Shown here: in pieces, positions 17,891-26,871 of the stretch
Position numbering within the stretch: the stretch's first letter is position 1
How the letters are laid out: each line of letters begins with the position of its first letter
Assembly (NCBI GenBank): GCA_900316355.1
Contig: ONCQ01000006.1
Coordinates: 1-64,000, forward strand
Length of the DNA: 64,000 nt
Source: an uncultured Prevotellaceae bacterium
GTDB lineage: Bacteria; Bacteroidota; Bacteroidia; Bacteroidales; Bacteroidaceae
Reading direction: 5' to 3'
Notes under the pieces: generated by a model
The model's database searches: none
What the model was told of the DNA's origin: nothing
What the model saw: the letters and a program-made list of their open reading frames with translations, nothing else
Made by a program: the position numbers and the translations under genes

Positions 17891-20164
17891 ATGAGACACA
17901 TCAAATATATCCTTCCAGCCATGTTGCTGGCAATGGGTGCCACTGCTTTCGTCTCGTGCGACGATATGCTTGACATGGGTAATGAGAATGTCCTCTATGA
18001 GAAGGACAACACTCTGTCATCAGCTAATGACACCGTGAATACGTTTGTGGGCATCTTGTCACAGCTCCAGAAGGTGGCCGTGCGTACCAATCTCTTCGGA
18101 GAGCTGCGTGGCGACCTGGTGAACGTGACGCAGTTGGCGAACACCAGCCTGAAGCAGATTTCAGAATTCAATGTCACCGATGACAACCCCTACAACAACC
18201 CGCGTGACTACTATGCCGTCATCAACAACTGTAACTACTTCCTGGCCAAGGCCAATACAGCCCTGTCAGAGAAGCGCTACCAGAACGGACAGGCGCAGGC
18301 GTACTTCGTGCTCCGCTCCGAGGCGTTGGCTGTGCGCTGCATCCGTGCCTGGCTCTACCTGCAGCTGGGGCAAATCTACGGCGACAATATCCCCATCGTG
18401 AAGGAGCCCATCCTTTCCTTTGAGGACGCTGAGAGCCAGCTGTCATCTGCACCGAAGATGAACCTGCAGCAAATCTGTCAGGAATTCATCGGTGACCTGG
18501 AGCCGTATCTTGACTGGGCCCACGACAACCTCTATCCCTATCATGGCAACCCCAGCCGTGAGGGCTATAGCGGTTCCATGCCTTCCCGCATGAGTGTGAT
18601 GCCCATCCAGCTGGTGCTCGCCGACCTGTATCTGTGGAAAGCTTCTATCGAGCAGAACCCCGATTTGGCATTCCAAGCTGCCAAGTACTACTATGACTAC
18701 ATCATCTGGACGCCTAATGCACAAGGCAATGTCATCAACAACAGCAGCTATAAGAAGGTAAACGTGACGGCAGATAATCGCAACCGTTGGTACTTTAATC
18801 AAGGTAACTATACGACCTTACCGAACACTTATACCTACGGATGGTTCAACACGGGTCCCAAGAGTTTCGGCACTACGAATTCTTCGGGTACATTCATTGG
18901 TGAAGTCATCTCTGCCATTGCTATGGACTCCGTGGCCACGGAAGGACATTACAATGAGCTGTTGCATCTCTACTGCCTGAACGAGCAGACGCAGGCTCCG
19001 GCCAGCATCATCCCCTCACAGCCCTGTATCAATTACAGCCGCAACCAGTCGTACGGTGAGATATACATGCCGTCAGGATCTACAGCTCCCGAATTCGTAG
19101 AGCATGCTCCTGAAGCTGTTCCCGAGACCTATCGTCAGCAGTATTATGACGGCGACATGCGTCTGGGCAGCGTACTGACACGCAGCACCTATGACAATAC
19201 CGAGTATCAGGCTATTCTCAAGTTCGCCGGCATGTTCCGTTCGGGTAGCTCCTTCTTCGTTAGTGCCACTACACGTGATGTCATCATCTATCGTACGGGT
19301 GACATCTACCTCCGTCTGGCCGAGGCTCTGAACTATGCCGGTCAGAAGTATCCCGCTTGCCATAAGTTCGCCTACTACATCCTGTCTTTGGGCTTAGACC
19401 AGTATGTGATGGATGATCTCGTGTTATCCCTGTGTAACAAGTCTGACTCATTGGCTCTTAGCTACTTCAGGTTCAATGACAACAACATCTTCCGCACACA
19501 ACTCTCCGTGGAAACTTCCGAGAACCAACCTCTCTTTACTCCACAAGAGAATGGTATGCCCACGTGGCGCGTCACTCAAATTGGTATCCACCAGCGCGGT
19601 AGCGGCTTCCCGTTCCTGAATCCCAAGTATTATCCCAAGGATGCCGATCCAGATACTAATGCGGGAGACTATCCTCAGCAGCCCGCGCGCTATGTGAGCG
19701 TCACTGGTTCCGGCACACAGTTGATCAACAACCTAGTCAGCAAGAATCCCGATTTGGTGGACTCTCTCTCCACCCGCGAGGGCATCGAGGTACCTGTGAA
19801 GGATCCCGAGGAGACAATGTCGGATTTCAACATACGTGCTGACCAGTACAATTCGGACATGATGTACTTCAGTAATCTCTATCAGAGACGATGGAAGATA
19901 CGTGAGAAGGCATGGTATGTGGAACAGACCAGTCAACTGTCTGCCCGTCAGTATGAAGTCGTTGACAGCCTCTTAAACATCGAATCCGCGTTGGAGACCT
20001 GCTTCGAAGGCTTCCGCTTCGGGTACCTCGCACGTGATGCCTACCGCCACAACGATGCCACCATCCTGGCCAAGCGCGTAGGTGAACGTAACTCCGCCCT
20101 CACCGGTAAGCTGGCAGACAAGAGCAACTGGTTTATCCGCTGGAAAGGACTGATCGGTAAATAA
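17891..20164 (+). CDS. Second SusD/RagB-family lipoprotein, long form
   Basis: Lipobox AFVSC followed by DDMLDMGNE. At 757 aa it is well above the usual 500-600 aa of SusD proteins. The SusD scaffold is visible in the first 250 residues (LRSEALAVRCIRAWLYLQLG, the helix that packs against SusC) and in the C-terminal signature around ETCFEGFRFGYLARDAYRH. The extra length lies in the middle and the last third, where PQQPARYVSVTGSGTQ and following residues have no counterpart in the first SusD. It is the last gene of the operon, with a terminator about 165 bases downstream. Confidence 0.92.
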   Translation: MRHIKYILPAMLLAMGATAFVSCDDMLDMGNENVLYEKDNTLSSANDTVNTFVGILSQLQKVAVRTNLFGELRGDLVNVTQLANTSLKQISEFNVTDDNPYNNPRDYYAVINNCNYFLAKANTALSEKRYQNGQAQAYFVLRSEALAVRCIRAWLYLQLGQIYGDNIPIVKEPILSFEDAESQLSSAPKMNLQQICQEFIGDLEPYLDWAHDNLYPYHGNPSREGYSGSMPSRMSVMPIQLVLADLYLWKASIEQNPDLAFQAAKYYYDYIIWTPNAQGNVINNSSYKKVNVTADNRNRWYFNQGNYTTLPNTYTYGWFNTGPKSFGTTNSSGTFIGEVISAIAMDSVATEGHYNELLHLYCLNEQTQAPASIIPSQPCINYSRNQSYGEIYMPSGSTAPEFVEHAPEAVPETYRQQYYDGDMRLGSVLTRSTYDNTEYQAILKFAGMFRSGSSFFVSATTRDVIIYRTGDIYLRLAEALNYAGQKYPACHKFAYYILSLGLDQYVMDDLVLSLCNKSDSLALSYFRFNDNNIFRTQLSVETSENQPLFTPQENGMPTWRVTQIGIHQRGSGFPFLNPKYYPKDADPDTNAGDYPQQPARYVSVTGSGTQLINNLVSKNPDLVDSLSTREGIEVPVKDPEETMSDFNIRADQYNSDMMYFSNLYQRRWKIREKAWYVEQTSQLSARQYEVVDSLLNIESALETCFEGFRFGYLARDAYRHNDATILAKRVGERNSALTGKLADKSNWFIRWKGLIGK

Positions 20165-20176
20165 ACATCCAATCTT

Positions 20177-20202
20177 CTACTAGACTTCTACGAGTCTTGT
20201 AG
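20177..20202 (+). other. Hairpin just after the second susD
   Basis: CTAC-T-AGACT, a six-base loop and AGTCT-T-GTAG form a 9-bp stem with one T-T mismatch. Only a weak T-run (ACTTTT) follows, so it is more likely an mRNA 3'-end stabiliser than an efficient terminator. Confidence 0.4.
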
Positions 20203-20219
20203 CAGACACTTTTCACACC

Positions 20220-20307
20220 CTCTATAGAGACTACGCTTACCCTCTATAGAGGGTTTCCTTTGTCTCTATAGAGGGTTTCCTTTCTCTCTATAGAGGGTAC
20301 GCTCAAT
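20220..20307. repeat. Four palindromes CTCTATAGAG at an exact 22-bp period
   Basis: The perfect palindrome CTCTATAGAG starts at 20220, 20242, 20264 and 20286, always 22 bases apart. The 12-base spacers are similar (two read GGTTTCCTTTGT and GGTTTCCTTTCT), while the outer ones diverge. The array sits between the convergent ends of the FAS1/SusCD operon and glyA, just before the terminator. It could be a tandem binding site for a dimeric protein on one DNA face, or an expanding tandem repeat. No gene lies in it. Confidence 0.85.
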
Positions 20308-20327
20308 CTTTTTAATGGTTAAATGAG

Positions 20328-20365
20328 AAAAGAGGGTATGTCGTTCATTTGACATACCCTCTTTT
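20328..20365. terminator. Bidirectional terminator between susD and glyA
   Basis: A perfect 15-bp inverted repeat (20328-20342 with 20351-20365, 8-base loop) has A-run and T-run ends on both sides, so it can terminate transcription from either strand. It is well placed for both the 18-kb + strand operon and the - strand pyrB-pyrI-glyA operon. Confidence 0.9.
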
Positions 20366-20396
20366 ATGAATTGTCTGTGATACAGATCTGTGACGC

Positions 20397-21677
20397 TTAA
20401 TAGGCAAAGAGAGGATAGTTCTTCATGATACCGTTGACTTCAGCACGCACGGCGGCGATGACGCTCTCATCTTCGGGGGCGTTGAGGACGCGCTCGATGA
20501 GCTCGGCAATCTTCACCATGAGGTCTTCCTTGGCACCGCGTGTGGTGATAGCAGGTGTGCCGAGGCGGATGCCGCTGGTCTGGAAAGCACTGCGACTGTC
20601 GAAGGGCACCATGTTCTTGTTCACCGTGATGTCGGCAGCCACAAGAGCATTCTCAGCCACCTTACCGGTCAAGTCGGGGTACTTGCTGCGCAGGTCCACG
20701 AGCATGGAGTGGTTGTCAGTGCCGCCGCTGACGATATCGAAGCCGCGCTTAATGAGTTCGCTGGCGAGGCAGGCTGCGTTCTTCTTCACCTGTGCCTGAT
20801 ACTCACGGAACTCGGGGGTGAGCGCTTCGCCGAAGGCTACAGCCTTGGCAGCGATGACATGCTCCAGCGGGCCACCCTGTATGCCGGGGAAGACAGCGCT
20901 GTTGAGGAGTGCTGACATCATCTTCACCTGGCCCTTCGGTGTGGTCTTGCCCCAAGGATTCTCAAAGTCCTTGCCCATAAGGATGATGCCGCCACGAGGA
21001 CCACGCAGTGTCTTGTGCGTCGTGGAGGTCACGATGTGAGCCCACTTCAGCGGGTTGTCCAGTAAGCCGGCAGCGATAAGACCTGCAGGATGTGCCATGT
21101 CAACCATGAAGATAGCTCCGACCTTGTCGGCAATCTCGCGCATACGCTTGTAGTCCCATTCACGGCTGTAGGCAGAGCCGCCGCCGATGAGGAGCTTAGG
21201 CTTGTGTTCCAATGCCAGCTTCTCCATCTCGTCGTAATCCACACGACCTGTTTCCTTGTTGAGGTTGTAGCCGACAGGACGGTAGATGATACCGCTGGTG
21301 TTCACAAGGGAGCCATGACTGAGGTGGCCGCCGTGGTCGAGGTTCAGGCCCATGAAGGTGTCGCCGGGATTCAGACAGGCGAGGAAGACGGCAGCGTTGG
21401 CCTGTGCGCCGGAGTGGGGCTGCACATTGGCGTATTCGGCGCCGAAGAGCTGACAGATGCGGTCGATGGCGAGTTGCTCCACCTTATCCACCACTTGGCA
21501 GCCTCCATAGTAGCGGTGGCCGGGGTAGCCCTCAGCATATTTATTGGTGAGGGGCGACCCCATGGCCTCCATGACCTGTGGGCTGACGAAGTTCTCGGAT
21601 GCAATGAGTTCGATGCCGCGCTCCTGACGGGCTTTTTCCTCTTGGATGAGCTCAAAAATTGTGTTGTCTCGTTTCAT
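20397..21677 (-). CDS. glyA: Serine hydroxymethyltransferase
   Basis: Converts serine plus tetrahydrofolate to glycine plus methylene-tetrahydrofolate in the cytoplasm, feeding one-carbon metabolism. The 426-aa length is normal. The N-terminal [10 protein letters not shown], the [12 protein letters not shown] substrate loop, [12 protein letters not shown] and the pyridoxal-phosphate lysine in [13 protein letters not shown] (K222) are all present. The start lies 9 bases after the pyrI stop, so it is probably co-transcribed with pyrB-pyrI, linking pyrimidine and folate/one-carbon supply. Confidence 0.98.
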   Translation of the reverse strand: MKRDNTIFELIQEEKARQERGIELIASENFVSPQVMEAMGSPLTNKYAEGYPGHRYYGGCQVVDKVEQLAIDRICQLFGAEYANVQPHSGAQANAAVFLACLNPGDTFMGLNLDHGGHLSHGSLVNTSGIIYRPVGYNLNKETGRVDYDEMEKLALEHKPKLLIGGGSAYSREWDYKRMREIADKVGAIFMVDMAHPAGLIAAGLLDNPLKWAHIVTSTTHKTLRGPRGGIILMGKDFENPWGKTTPKGQVKMMSALLNSAVFPGIQGGPLEHVIAAKAVAFGEALTPEFREYQAQVKKNAACLASELIKRGFDIVSGGTDNHSMLVDLRSKYPDLTGKVAENALVAADITVNKNMVPFDSRSAFQTSGIRLGTPAITTRGAKEDLMVKIAELIERVLNAPEDESVIAAVRAEVNGIMKNYPLFAY

Positions 21678-21686
21678 TTTGTTTGA

Positions 21687-22142
21687 TTATACAAGTTTTA
21701 CTTTTCTGATATCCTGTTCGTGGTTGCAATAGTGGCAACGAATGATGCCACGTTGCTTGTCGATAACATGGAACACGGTGGACATCGGTTCGTTGTTGGT
21801 GATGCACTTAGGGTTGTCGCAATGTGCGATGCCTCGCAGCTCGTCGGGCAAGGCGACGGGGCGTTTCTCGACGACCTCATAATCGCGAATGATGACGAGT
21901 GTGACGTTAGGCGCCACGACCGATAGCTGGTTGAGTTCCTCATCGGTGAAGAAGCGATCGGCAATTTTAATGATGCTCTTGGTGCCCATCTTGCTGGATT
22001 TGAGGTTGTAGCCGATGGTAACCTTGGAGGTCATCTGGTCGAGATGTAACAGGTTGATGACCTCGAAGAGGCGATCGCAGGGGATATGGTCGATGACGGT
22101 GCCGTGGTCTAAGGCGGAAACAATCAGTTCTTGTCGTTTCAT
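21687..22142 (-). CDS. pyrI: Aspartate carbamoyltransferase regulatory chain
   Basis: A longer open frame reaches back to 22340, but the protein family begins at the ATG at 22142 ([19 protein letters not shown]), giving 151 aa, the usual size. The N-terminal nucleotide-binding domain is followed by the zinc domain with four cysteines in the pattern CDNPKC and CHYC. PyrI binds CTP/ATP and modulates the PyrB catalytic trimers allosterically. It sits 43 bases after pyrB and 9 before glyA on the same strand. Confidence 0.97.
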   Translation of the reverse strand: MKRQELIVSALDHGTVIDHIPCDRLFEVINLLHLDQMTSKVTIGYNLKSSKMGTKSIIKIADRFFTDEELNQLSVVAPNVTLVIIRDYEVVEKRPVALPDELRGIAHCDNPKCITNNEPMSTVFHVIDKQRGIIRCHYCNHEQDIRKVKLV

Positions 22143-22185
22143 GGGAATTCTCCTGTCGGGGAAACCGACAGGCACACTTATAGGG

Positions 22186-23130
22186 TTATGAGATAATGGT
22201 TTTGTCGTTTTGAACTTGTTCCAGCGTGATTCCGAGTGTGTCGCAAATGATAGCCTGACGGGCATAGAGGCCATTTCGTGCCTGCTGGAAATAGTAGGCA
22301 TGCGGATCATCGTCGATGCTGTACTCAATCTCATTGACACGGGGTAGGGGATGCAGAATGCGCATGTTGTCTCGTGCCAACGAGAGCATATCGTGTTTCA
22401 GGAGATAGCGATCCTTGACACGCTCATATTCCATGAGGTCGGTGAAGCGTTCGCGCTGTACGCGTGTCATATATAATATGTCCGCGCCCGCGATGACATC
22501 GGCATCGAAGTCCTGATGCTCTACGAAATGGATGTCGTTCTTGCGGCAATACTCCTTGTACAGATCCGGCATGGCCAGTTCATCGGGAGCAATGAAGTGG
22601 AAAGTGGGGTGGAAATGGCGCATGGCCATGAGCAGGCTATGCACGGTGCGCCCATACTTGAGGTCGCCCACCAGATAGATGTTCAAGTTGTCGAGTGTGC
22701 CCTGCGTCTGAAAAATGGTGTAGAGGTCGAGCATCGTCTGCGAAGGATGCTGGTTAGCGCCATCGCCCGCATTGATGATGGGCACGGGGGCAATCTCACT
22801 GGCATAGCGCGCAGCCCCTTCGAGGTAATGGCGCATGACGATGACATCGGCATAGTTGGAGACCATCATGATGGTGTCCTTCAGTGTCTCGCCTTTTGTG
22901 CCGCTCGTCACTTTTGGGTCGGCAAATCCGATGACGCGGGCGCCGAGGCGGTTGGCCGCCGTTTCAAAACTTAGGCGGGTGCGGGTGCTGGGCTCAAAGA
23001 ATAGCGTAGCCACGACGCGCCCTTGCAAGAGCAAGCGGTTGGGGTTCTGCTCAAACTCCTGTGCCATCCGTATGAGATACTCAATTTTCTCACGCGAATG
23101 GTCGGCGATGGTAACAAGACTTCTGTTCAT
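22186..23130 (-). CDS. pyrB: Aspartate carbamoyltransferase catalytic chain
   Basis: Catalyses carbamoyl phosphate plus aspartate to carbamoyl-aspartate, the committed step of pyrimidine synthesis. The carbamoyl-phosphate loop [13 protein letters not shown], the 80s loop ([13 protein letters not shown]), [16 protein letters not shown] and [11 protein letters not shown] are intact. The open frame extends to 23184, but the ATG at 23130 ([12 protein letters not shown]) gives the usual 314 aa and leaves room for the promoter at 23157-23164. It is the first gene of pyrB-pyrI-glyA. Confidence 0.97.
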   Translation of the reverse strand: MNRSLVTIADHSREKIEYLIRMAQEFEQNPNRLLLQGRVVATLFFEPSTRTRLSFETAANRLGARVIGFADPKVTSGTKGETLKDTIMMVSNYADVIVMRHYLEGAARYASEIAPVPIINAGDGANQHPSQTMLDLYTIFQTQGTLDNLNIYLVGDLKYGRTVHSLLMAMRHFHPTFHFIAPDELAMPDLYKEYCRKNDIHFVEHQDFDADVIAGADILYMTRVQRERFTDLMEYERVKDRYLLKHDMLSLARDNMRILHPLPRVNEIEYSIDDDPHAYYFQQARNGLYARQAIICDTLGITLEQVQNDKTIIS

Positions 23131-23156
23131 ATAGACAAGGTCTGTGATTCTTTTTG

Positions 23157-23164
23157 CAAATGTA
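23157..23164 (-). promoter_or_regulatory. -7 element (TACATTTG) of pyrB-pyrI-glyA
   Basis: On the - strand TACATTTG matches TAnnTTTG, 26 bases before the chosen pyrB ATG. No good TTTG is found at the expected distance. Its position inside the longer open frame supports the downstream pyrB start. Confidence 0.5.
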
Positions 23165-23269
23165 GGTGAAAATAATGAAACCACCGCCGCACAAATGTGA
23201 ATAGTTATAAAGATACAGCAAAATTATCACTTTTCATTGTTTCTGCGTGTACGTTTGGGAGAAATGACG

Positions 23270-23277
23270 TATATTTG
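23270..23277 (+). promoter_or_regulatory. -7 element (TATATTTG) of the PBP1A gene
   Basis: TATATTTG matches the Bacteroidota -7 consensus, 24 bases before the ATG at 23302. A TTTG occurs only 12 bases upstream, which is too close, so the -33 box is not convincing. Confidence 0.5.
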
Positions 23278-23301
23278 CAACCCATTTCGAGAAGAAAATA
23301 G

Positions 23302-25647
23302 ATGCGTAAGAAATTCTTTATAACCATTTGGACCGTTTTCGTGGCGGTTGTTCTTTTTGTGGTCATCGCCTTTTGGGCTATTGCCAAAGGTTTTATCGGC
23401 TACATGCCCGACCTCAAAGAGTTGGAGAACCCTGTGAACAAGTTCGCCTCGCAGGTGTTCACGGCCGATGGCAAGCTTCTAGGCACCTGGAGCTACCAGC
23501 GTGCCAACCGTATTTTTGTGGACTATAGTGACATCGCTCCCTCCACGGTGCAGGCGCTCGTGGCCACGGAGGATGTCCGCTTCTATGAGCACTCCGGCAT
23601 CGACTTCAAGGCCCTGATGCGTGCCGTCGTGAAGCGCGGCCTCATGCGCCAGAAGAACGCCGGAGGTGGCAGCACCATCACTCAGCAGTTGGCCAAACAG
23701 CTCTATTCCGAAACTGCCCACTCAGCCATGGAACGCATGCTGCAGAAACCCATTGAATGGGTGATTGCCGTGCAACTGGAGCGCTTCTACACAAAGGAGG
23801 AAATCGTGTCGATGTACCTCAACTACTTCGACTTCCTGCATAATGCCGTGGGCTTGAAGACCGCCGCAAAGACCTATTTCGGCAAGGAACCGCAGGAACT
23901 CACCATCAACGAGAGCGCCCTGCTGATAGGCTTGTGCAAGAATCCCTCTTTCTTTAATCCTGTGCGGTTCCCGGAACGTGCAATCGAGCGCCGCAATGTC
24001 GTGCTGGGACAGATGCTCAAGGCCGGCTACCTCTCGCAACAGGAAGTGGATTCGCTGGAAAAACAGCCCTTGGCACTCAACTTCCACCGCGTAGATCACA
24101 AGGAGGGTGAGGGCACCTATGTGCGTGAGCTGCTACGCACGATGCTGATGGCTCAGAAACCCGATCGCAGCAAGTATGCCTCCTGGCAGAACCAGAAATA
24201 TTACGAAGACAGCCTTGCCTGGGAAGAAGACCCGCTCTATGGATGGTGCAACAAGAACCATAAGAAGGACGGCTCCACCTATAACATCTATTCTGACGGC
24301 TTGAAGATTTTCACCTCTATCGACAGCCGCATGCAGCGCTATGCTGAGGAGGCAATGTTCAACCATGTGGCCAAGTACCTACAGCCACTCTTCAATGCCG
24401 AACGTAAAGGCAAGGCCAACGCCCCCTATGCCGCCGCCATCAGTCTGGAGAAAGCACAGCAGAACCTCAAGCGAGCCATGCAACAGAGCGAGCGCTACAT
24501 TGTGATGCACAAGGCCGGTGCTTCGGATGCCGAGATATCACGGGCCTTCAACACGCCGGTGGAGATGACGGTCTATGCTCCCGACGGCGACATCGACACT
24601 ACGATGACGCCCATGGACAGCATCAAGTACTATAAGAGCTTCCTTCGCTCCGGCTTCGTCTGCATGGACACGCGCAACGGACAGGTGAAAGCCTACGTCG
24701 GTGGCCTCGACTATCGCCACTTCCAATACGACATGGCAGGCATGGGACGCCGGCAGGTGGGCTCAACCATCAAGCCCTATCTCTACGCTTTAGCCATGGA
24801 GAACGGTTGGACGCCCTGCGATGTGGCCCCCAATGTGCAGACCACCTACCATGTGGGCAACCAGACCTGGACACCCCGCAACGGTAGCCGTGCTCGCTAT
24901 GGCGAGATGGTCACCCTCAAGTGGGGCTTGGCACAGTCCAACAACTGGATTTCTGCCTATCTGATGAGCCAACTGAATCCCAAGGCCTTCGTGCGCCTGC
25001 TCCATGAGTTTGGTATTCTGAATCAGGATATCCATCCCTCCATGTCCCTCTGTCTCGGTCCCTGTGACATCTCCGTCATGGAGATGGTGTCGGCCTACAC
25101 CGCCTTTGCCAACCACGGCATCCGTACGGCCCCGCTCTTCGTCACCCGCATCGAGGACAGCGAGGGCAATATCGTAGGGGAATTCGTGCCCCGCATGAAC
25201 GAGGTCATCAGCGAAGAGAGTGCAGCAAAGATGATTGTGCTGATGCGCGGCGTAGTAGATGGCGGTACTGGTTCGCGCATGCGCTTCCGCTATAATGTCA
25301 CGGCACCGATGGGTGGAAAGACAGGAACGACGAATGATAACTCAGATGGTTGGTTTGTGGGCTACACCCCCTCACTGGCCTTCGGTGCATGGGTAGGTGG
25401 CGACGAGCGCGACGTCCACTTCAACAGCATGGCTTACGGACAGGGTGCCTCCGCATCACTGCCCATCTGCGCAGCGTTCATCAAGAAAGTGTTGGCCGAT
25501 TCCTCACTCGGCTATTCCGACACAGAAACCTTCGAAATGCCTGAGGGCTTTGACCCATGCGGCACTTCAATCAATGCAGATGAAGAATCGGAAGAAGAGG
25601 TAATGGGATTGGACAACCTAAACAACGATACTCCGCTTACGCAGTAG
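23302..25647 (+). CDS. Bifunctional penicillin-binding protein 1A (transglycosylase/transpeptidase)
   Basis: Class A PBP of 781 aa that polymerises and cross-links peptidoglycan on the outer face of the inner membrane. A single membrane anchor (about residues 5-28) precedes the GT51 domain with the catalytic ATEDVRFYEH (E near 90) and GGSTITQQLAKQLY. The transpeptidase has GSTIKP (active serine near 489), SNNW (the SxN motif) and KTGTT (near 673). The C-terminal tail is acidic. The last 11 bases overlap the convergent folK-like gene. Start chosen at the first ATG after the promoter. Confidence 0.96.
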   Translation: MRKKFFITIWTVFVAVVLFVVIAFWAIAKGFIGYMPDLKELENPVNKFASQVFTADGKLLGTWSYQRANRIFVDYSDIAPSTVQALVATEDVRFYEHSGIDFKALMRAVVKRGLMRQKNAGGGSTITQQLAKQLYSETAHSAMERMLQKPIEWVIAVQLERFYTKEEIVSMYLNYFDFLHNAVGLKTAAKTYFGKEPQELTINESALLIGLCKNPSFFNPVRFPERAIERRNVVLGQMLKAGYLSQQEVDSLEKQPLALNFHRVDHKEGEGTYVRELLRTMLMAQKPDRSKYASWQNQKYYEDSLAWEEDPLYGWCNKNHKKDGSTYNIYSDGLKIFTSIDSRMQRYAEEAMFNHVAKYLQPLFNAERKGKANAPYAAAISLEKAQQNLKRAMQQSERYIVMHKAGASDAEISRAFNTPVEMTVYAPDGDIDTTMTPMDSIKYYKSFLRSGFVCMDTRNGQVKAYVGGLDYRHFQYDMAGMGRRQVGSTIKPYLYALAMENGWTPCDVAPNVQTTYHVGNQTWTPRNGSRARYGEMVTLKWGLAQSNNWISAYLMSQLNPKAFVRLLHEFGILNQDIHPSMSLCLGPCDISVMEMVSAYTAFANHGIRTAPLFVTRIEDSEGNIVGEFVPRMNEVISEESAAKMIVLMRGVVDGGTGSRMRFRYNVTAPMGGKTGTTNDNSDGWFVGYTPSLAFGAWVGGDERDVHFNSMAYGQGASASLPICAAFIKKVLADSSLGYSDTETFEMPEGFDPCGTSINADEESEEEVMGLDNLNNDTPLTQ

Positions 25648-26023
25648 TCAGCTCAGCGACAGCGGCTTTCACATAGTCGCGCTCCCAATCCTCGGGCTTC
25701 AGGATCTTGCCGTCCAACGACAGCAAATCGAGGTCAATCTTCACGATGCCTTCCTGAACATCCTCGGGCTTGCGGCCCAGCTCTCGCTCAATGCCTTTCA
25801 GCAGCGAACGGATAAGGGTAGGGGGCACAGTGGTTTCAATCAAGGCCACCTGATTGGTAAAGGTGCGAGAGCTCTGAATATCAATGGGCTCCGTCTGCAC
25901 CAACTGGCTGAAACGCTGCTCGCCGCGGAAAGCGATGCTCAGCTTGCGACGGACAGATTGCAACAACAACGAAGCACATTCGACGTTGGTGCCTATACCG
26001 ATATAAATAGTATGCTTGCTCAT
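25637..26023 (-). CDS. Short FolK-like (HPPK family) protein, 128 aa
   Basis: Resembles 6-hydroxymethyl-dihydropterin pyrophosphokinase, which activates pterin for folate synthesis. GIGTN near the N-terminus, QTEPI, FTNQVALIET, LLKGIERELGR and IDLDLLSLDGK are recognisable in the right order. At 128 aa it is shorter than the usual 155-160 aa. The residue aligned by eye with the catalytic arginine before the DxD pair (R92 in E. coli) appears to be valine. It could be a lineage-specific short HPPK or a paralogue with altered activity. It converges on, and overlaps by 11 bases, the PBP1A gene. Confidence 0.72.
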   Translation of the reverse strand: MSKHTIYIGIGTNVECASLLLQSVRRKLSIAFRGEQRFSQLVQTEPIDIQSSRTFTNQVALIETTVPPTLIRSLLKGIERELGRKPEDVQEGIVKIDLDLLSLDGKILKPEDWERDYVKAAVAELTTA

Positions 26024-26031
26024 TCCGAGTG

Positions 26032-26062
26032 CAAAGGTACAACATTTTCATCAAAAGACCAA
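26032..26062 (-). promoter_or_regulatory. Promoter of the folK-like gene
   Basis: On the - strand TTG (26060-26062), 20 bases, then TACCTTTG (26032-26039) fit the Bacteroidota consensus. The start codon follows only 8 bases later, giving a very short leader. Confidence 0.6.
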
Positions 26063-26087
26063 CAAAAAAGATTAAAAAAATATAAAA

Positions 26088-26843
26088 ATGCGTTATATTG
26101 GAATAATTCCGGCCCGTTACGCCTCTACGAGGTTCCCTGCAAAGCCCCTTGCAATGCTTGGTGGCAAGCAAGTTATCGAGCGTGTCTATCGCCAGGTGGA
26201 AGGGCGTCTTGACGAGGCCATAGTGGCCACTGATGACCATCGTATCCGCGAGGCCGTGGAGGCGTTTGGCGGTAAAGTGGTGATGACAGGCACCCATCAC
26301 AAGAGCGGCACCGACCGTGTGCAGGAGGCGTATGAGAAATGGGGACAGGCCTATGATGTCATCGTGAACATTCAGGGCGATGAGCCCTTCATCCAGCCCC
26401 AGCAGCTCGAAGCCATCAAGGCGTGCTTCCAGGAGCCGTCCACGCAGATTGCCACCCTCGTTAAACCGTTCACTGAGGACGACGGAATCGCCGCCCTTCG
26501 TAATCCCAACAGTCCTAAGGTAGTGGTGGACGACAAGATGCGTGCTCTCTATTTCAGCCGCAGTGTCGTGCCTTATCTGCGTGGTGTGGAGCCCGATGAA
26601 TGGCTCGCACACCACACTTTCTACAAGCATATCGGTCTGTATGCCTACCGCCCCGAGGTGCTGCGTGAGATAACGGCGTTGCCACAGTCACCGCTGGAGA
26701 TGGCCGAGAGTCTGGAGCAGCTGCGCTGGCTGCAGGCCGGCTACCACATCCAGGTCGGCATCTCCGAAGTTGAAACCATCGGCATAGACACCCCCGAGGA
26801 CCTTGTCCGAGCAGAGGAGTTCTTGAGGAAATTGAAAGATTGA
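26088..26843 (+). CDS. kdsB: 3-deoxy-manno-octulosonate cytidylyltransferase
   Basis: Activates Kdo with CTP for lipopolysaccharide core synthesis in the cytoplasm. The 251-aa protein has the nucleotide-binding start IIPARYASTRFPAKPLAMLGGK, VNIQGDEPFIQP, and HIGLYAYRPEVL, all typical of KdsB. Its start is divergent from the folK-like gene 65 bases away. dnaB follows after 28 bases, separated by a GAAAGATT word repeat. Confidence 0.97.
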   Translation: MRYIGIIPARYASTRFPAKPLAMLGGKQVIERVYRQVEGRLDEAIVATDDHRIREAVEAFGGKVVMTGTHHKSGTDRVQEAYEKWGQAYDVIVNIQGDEPFIQPQQLEAIKACFQEPSTQIATLVKPFTEDDGIAALRNPNSPKVVVDDKMRALYFSRSVVPYLRGVEPDEWLAHHTFYKHIGLYAYRPEVLREITALPQSPLEMAESLEQLRWLQAGYHIQVGISEVETIGIDTPEDLVRAEEFLRKLKD

Positions 26844-26871
26844 AAGATTGAAACTTTTCGCTACTATATAA

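Noticed and set aside
20220..20295. The 22-bp-period palindromes as a CRISPR array
   Set aside because: Spacers are only 12 bases long and similar to each other, repeats are 10 bases, and there are no cas genes.
22142..22340. N-terminal extension of pyrI overlapping pyrB
   Set aside because: The extra residues have no likeness to PyrI and overlap the pyrB coding region. The family start at 22142 is clear.
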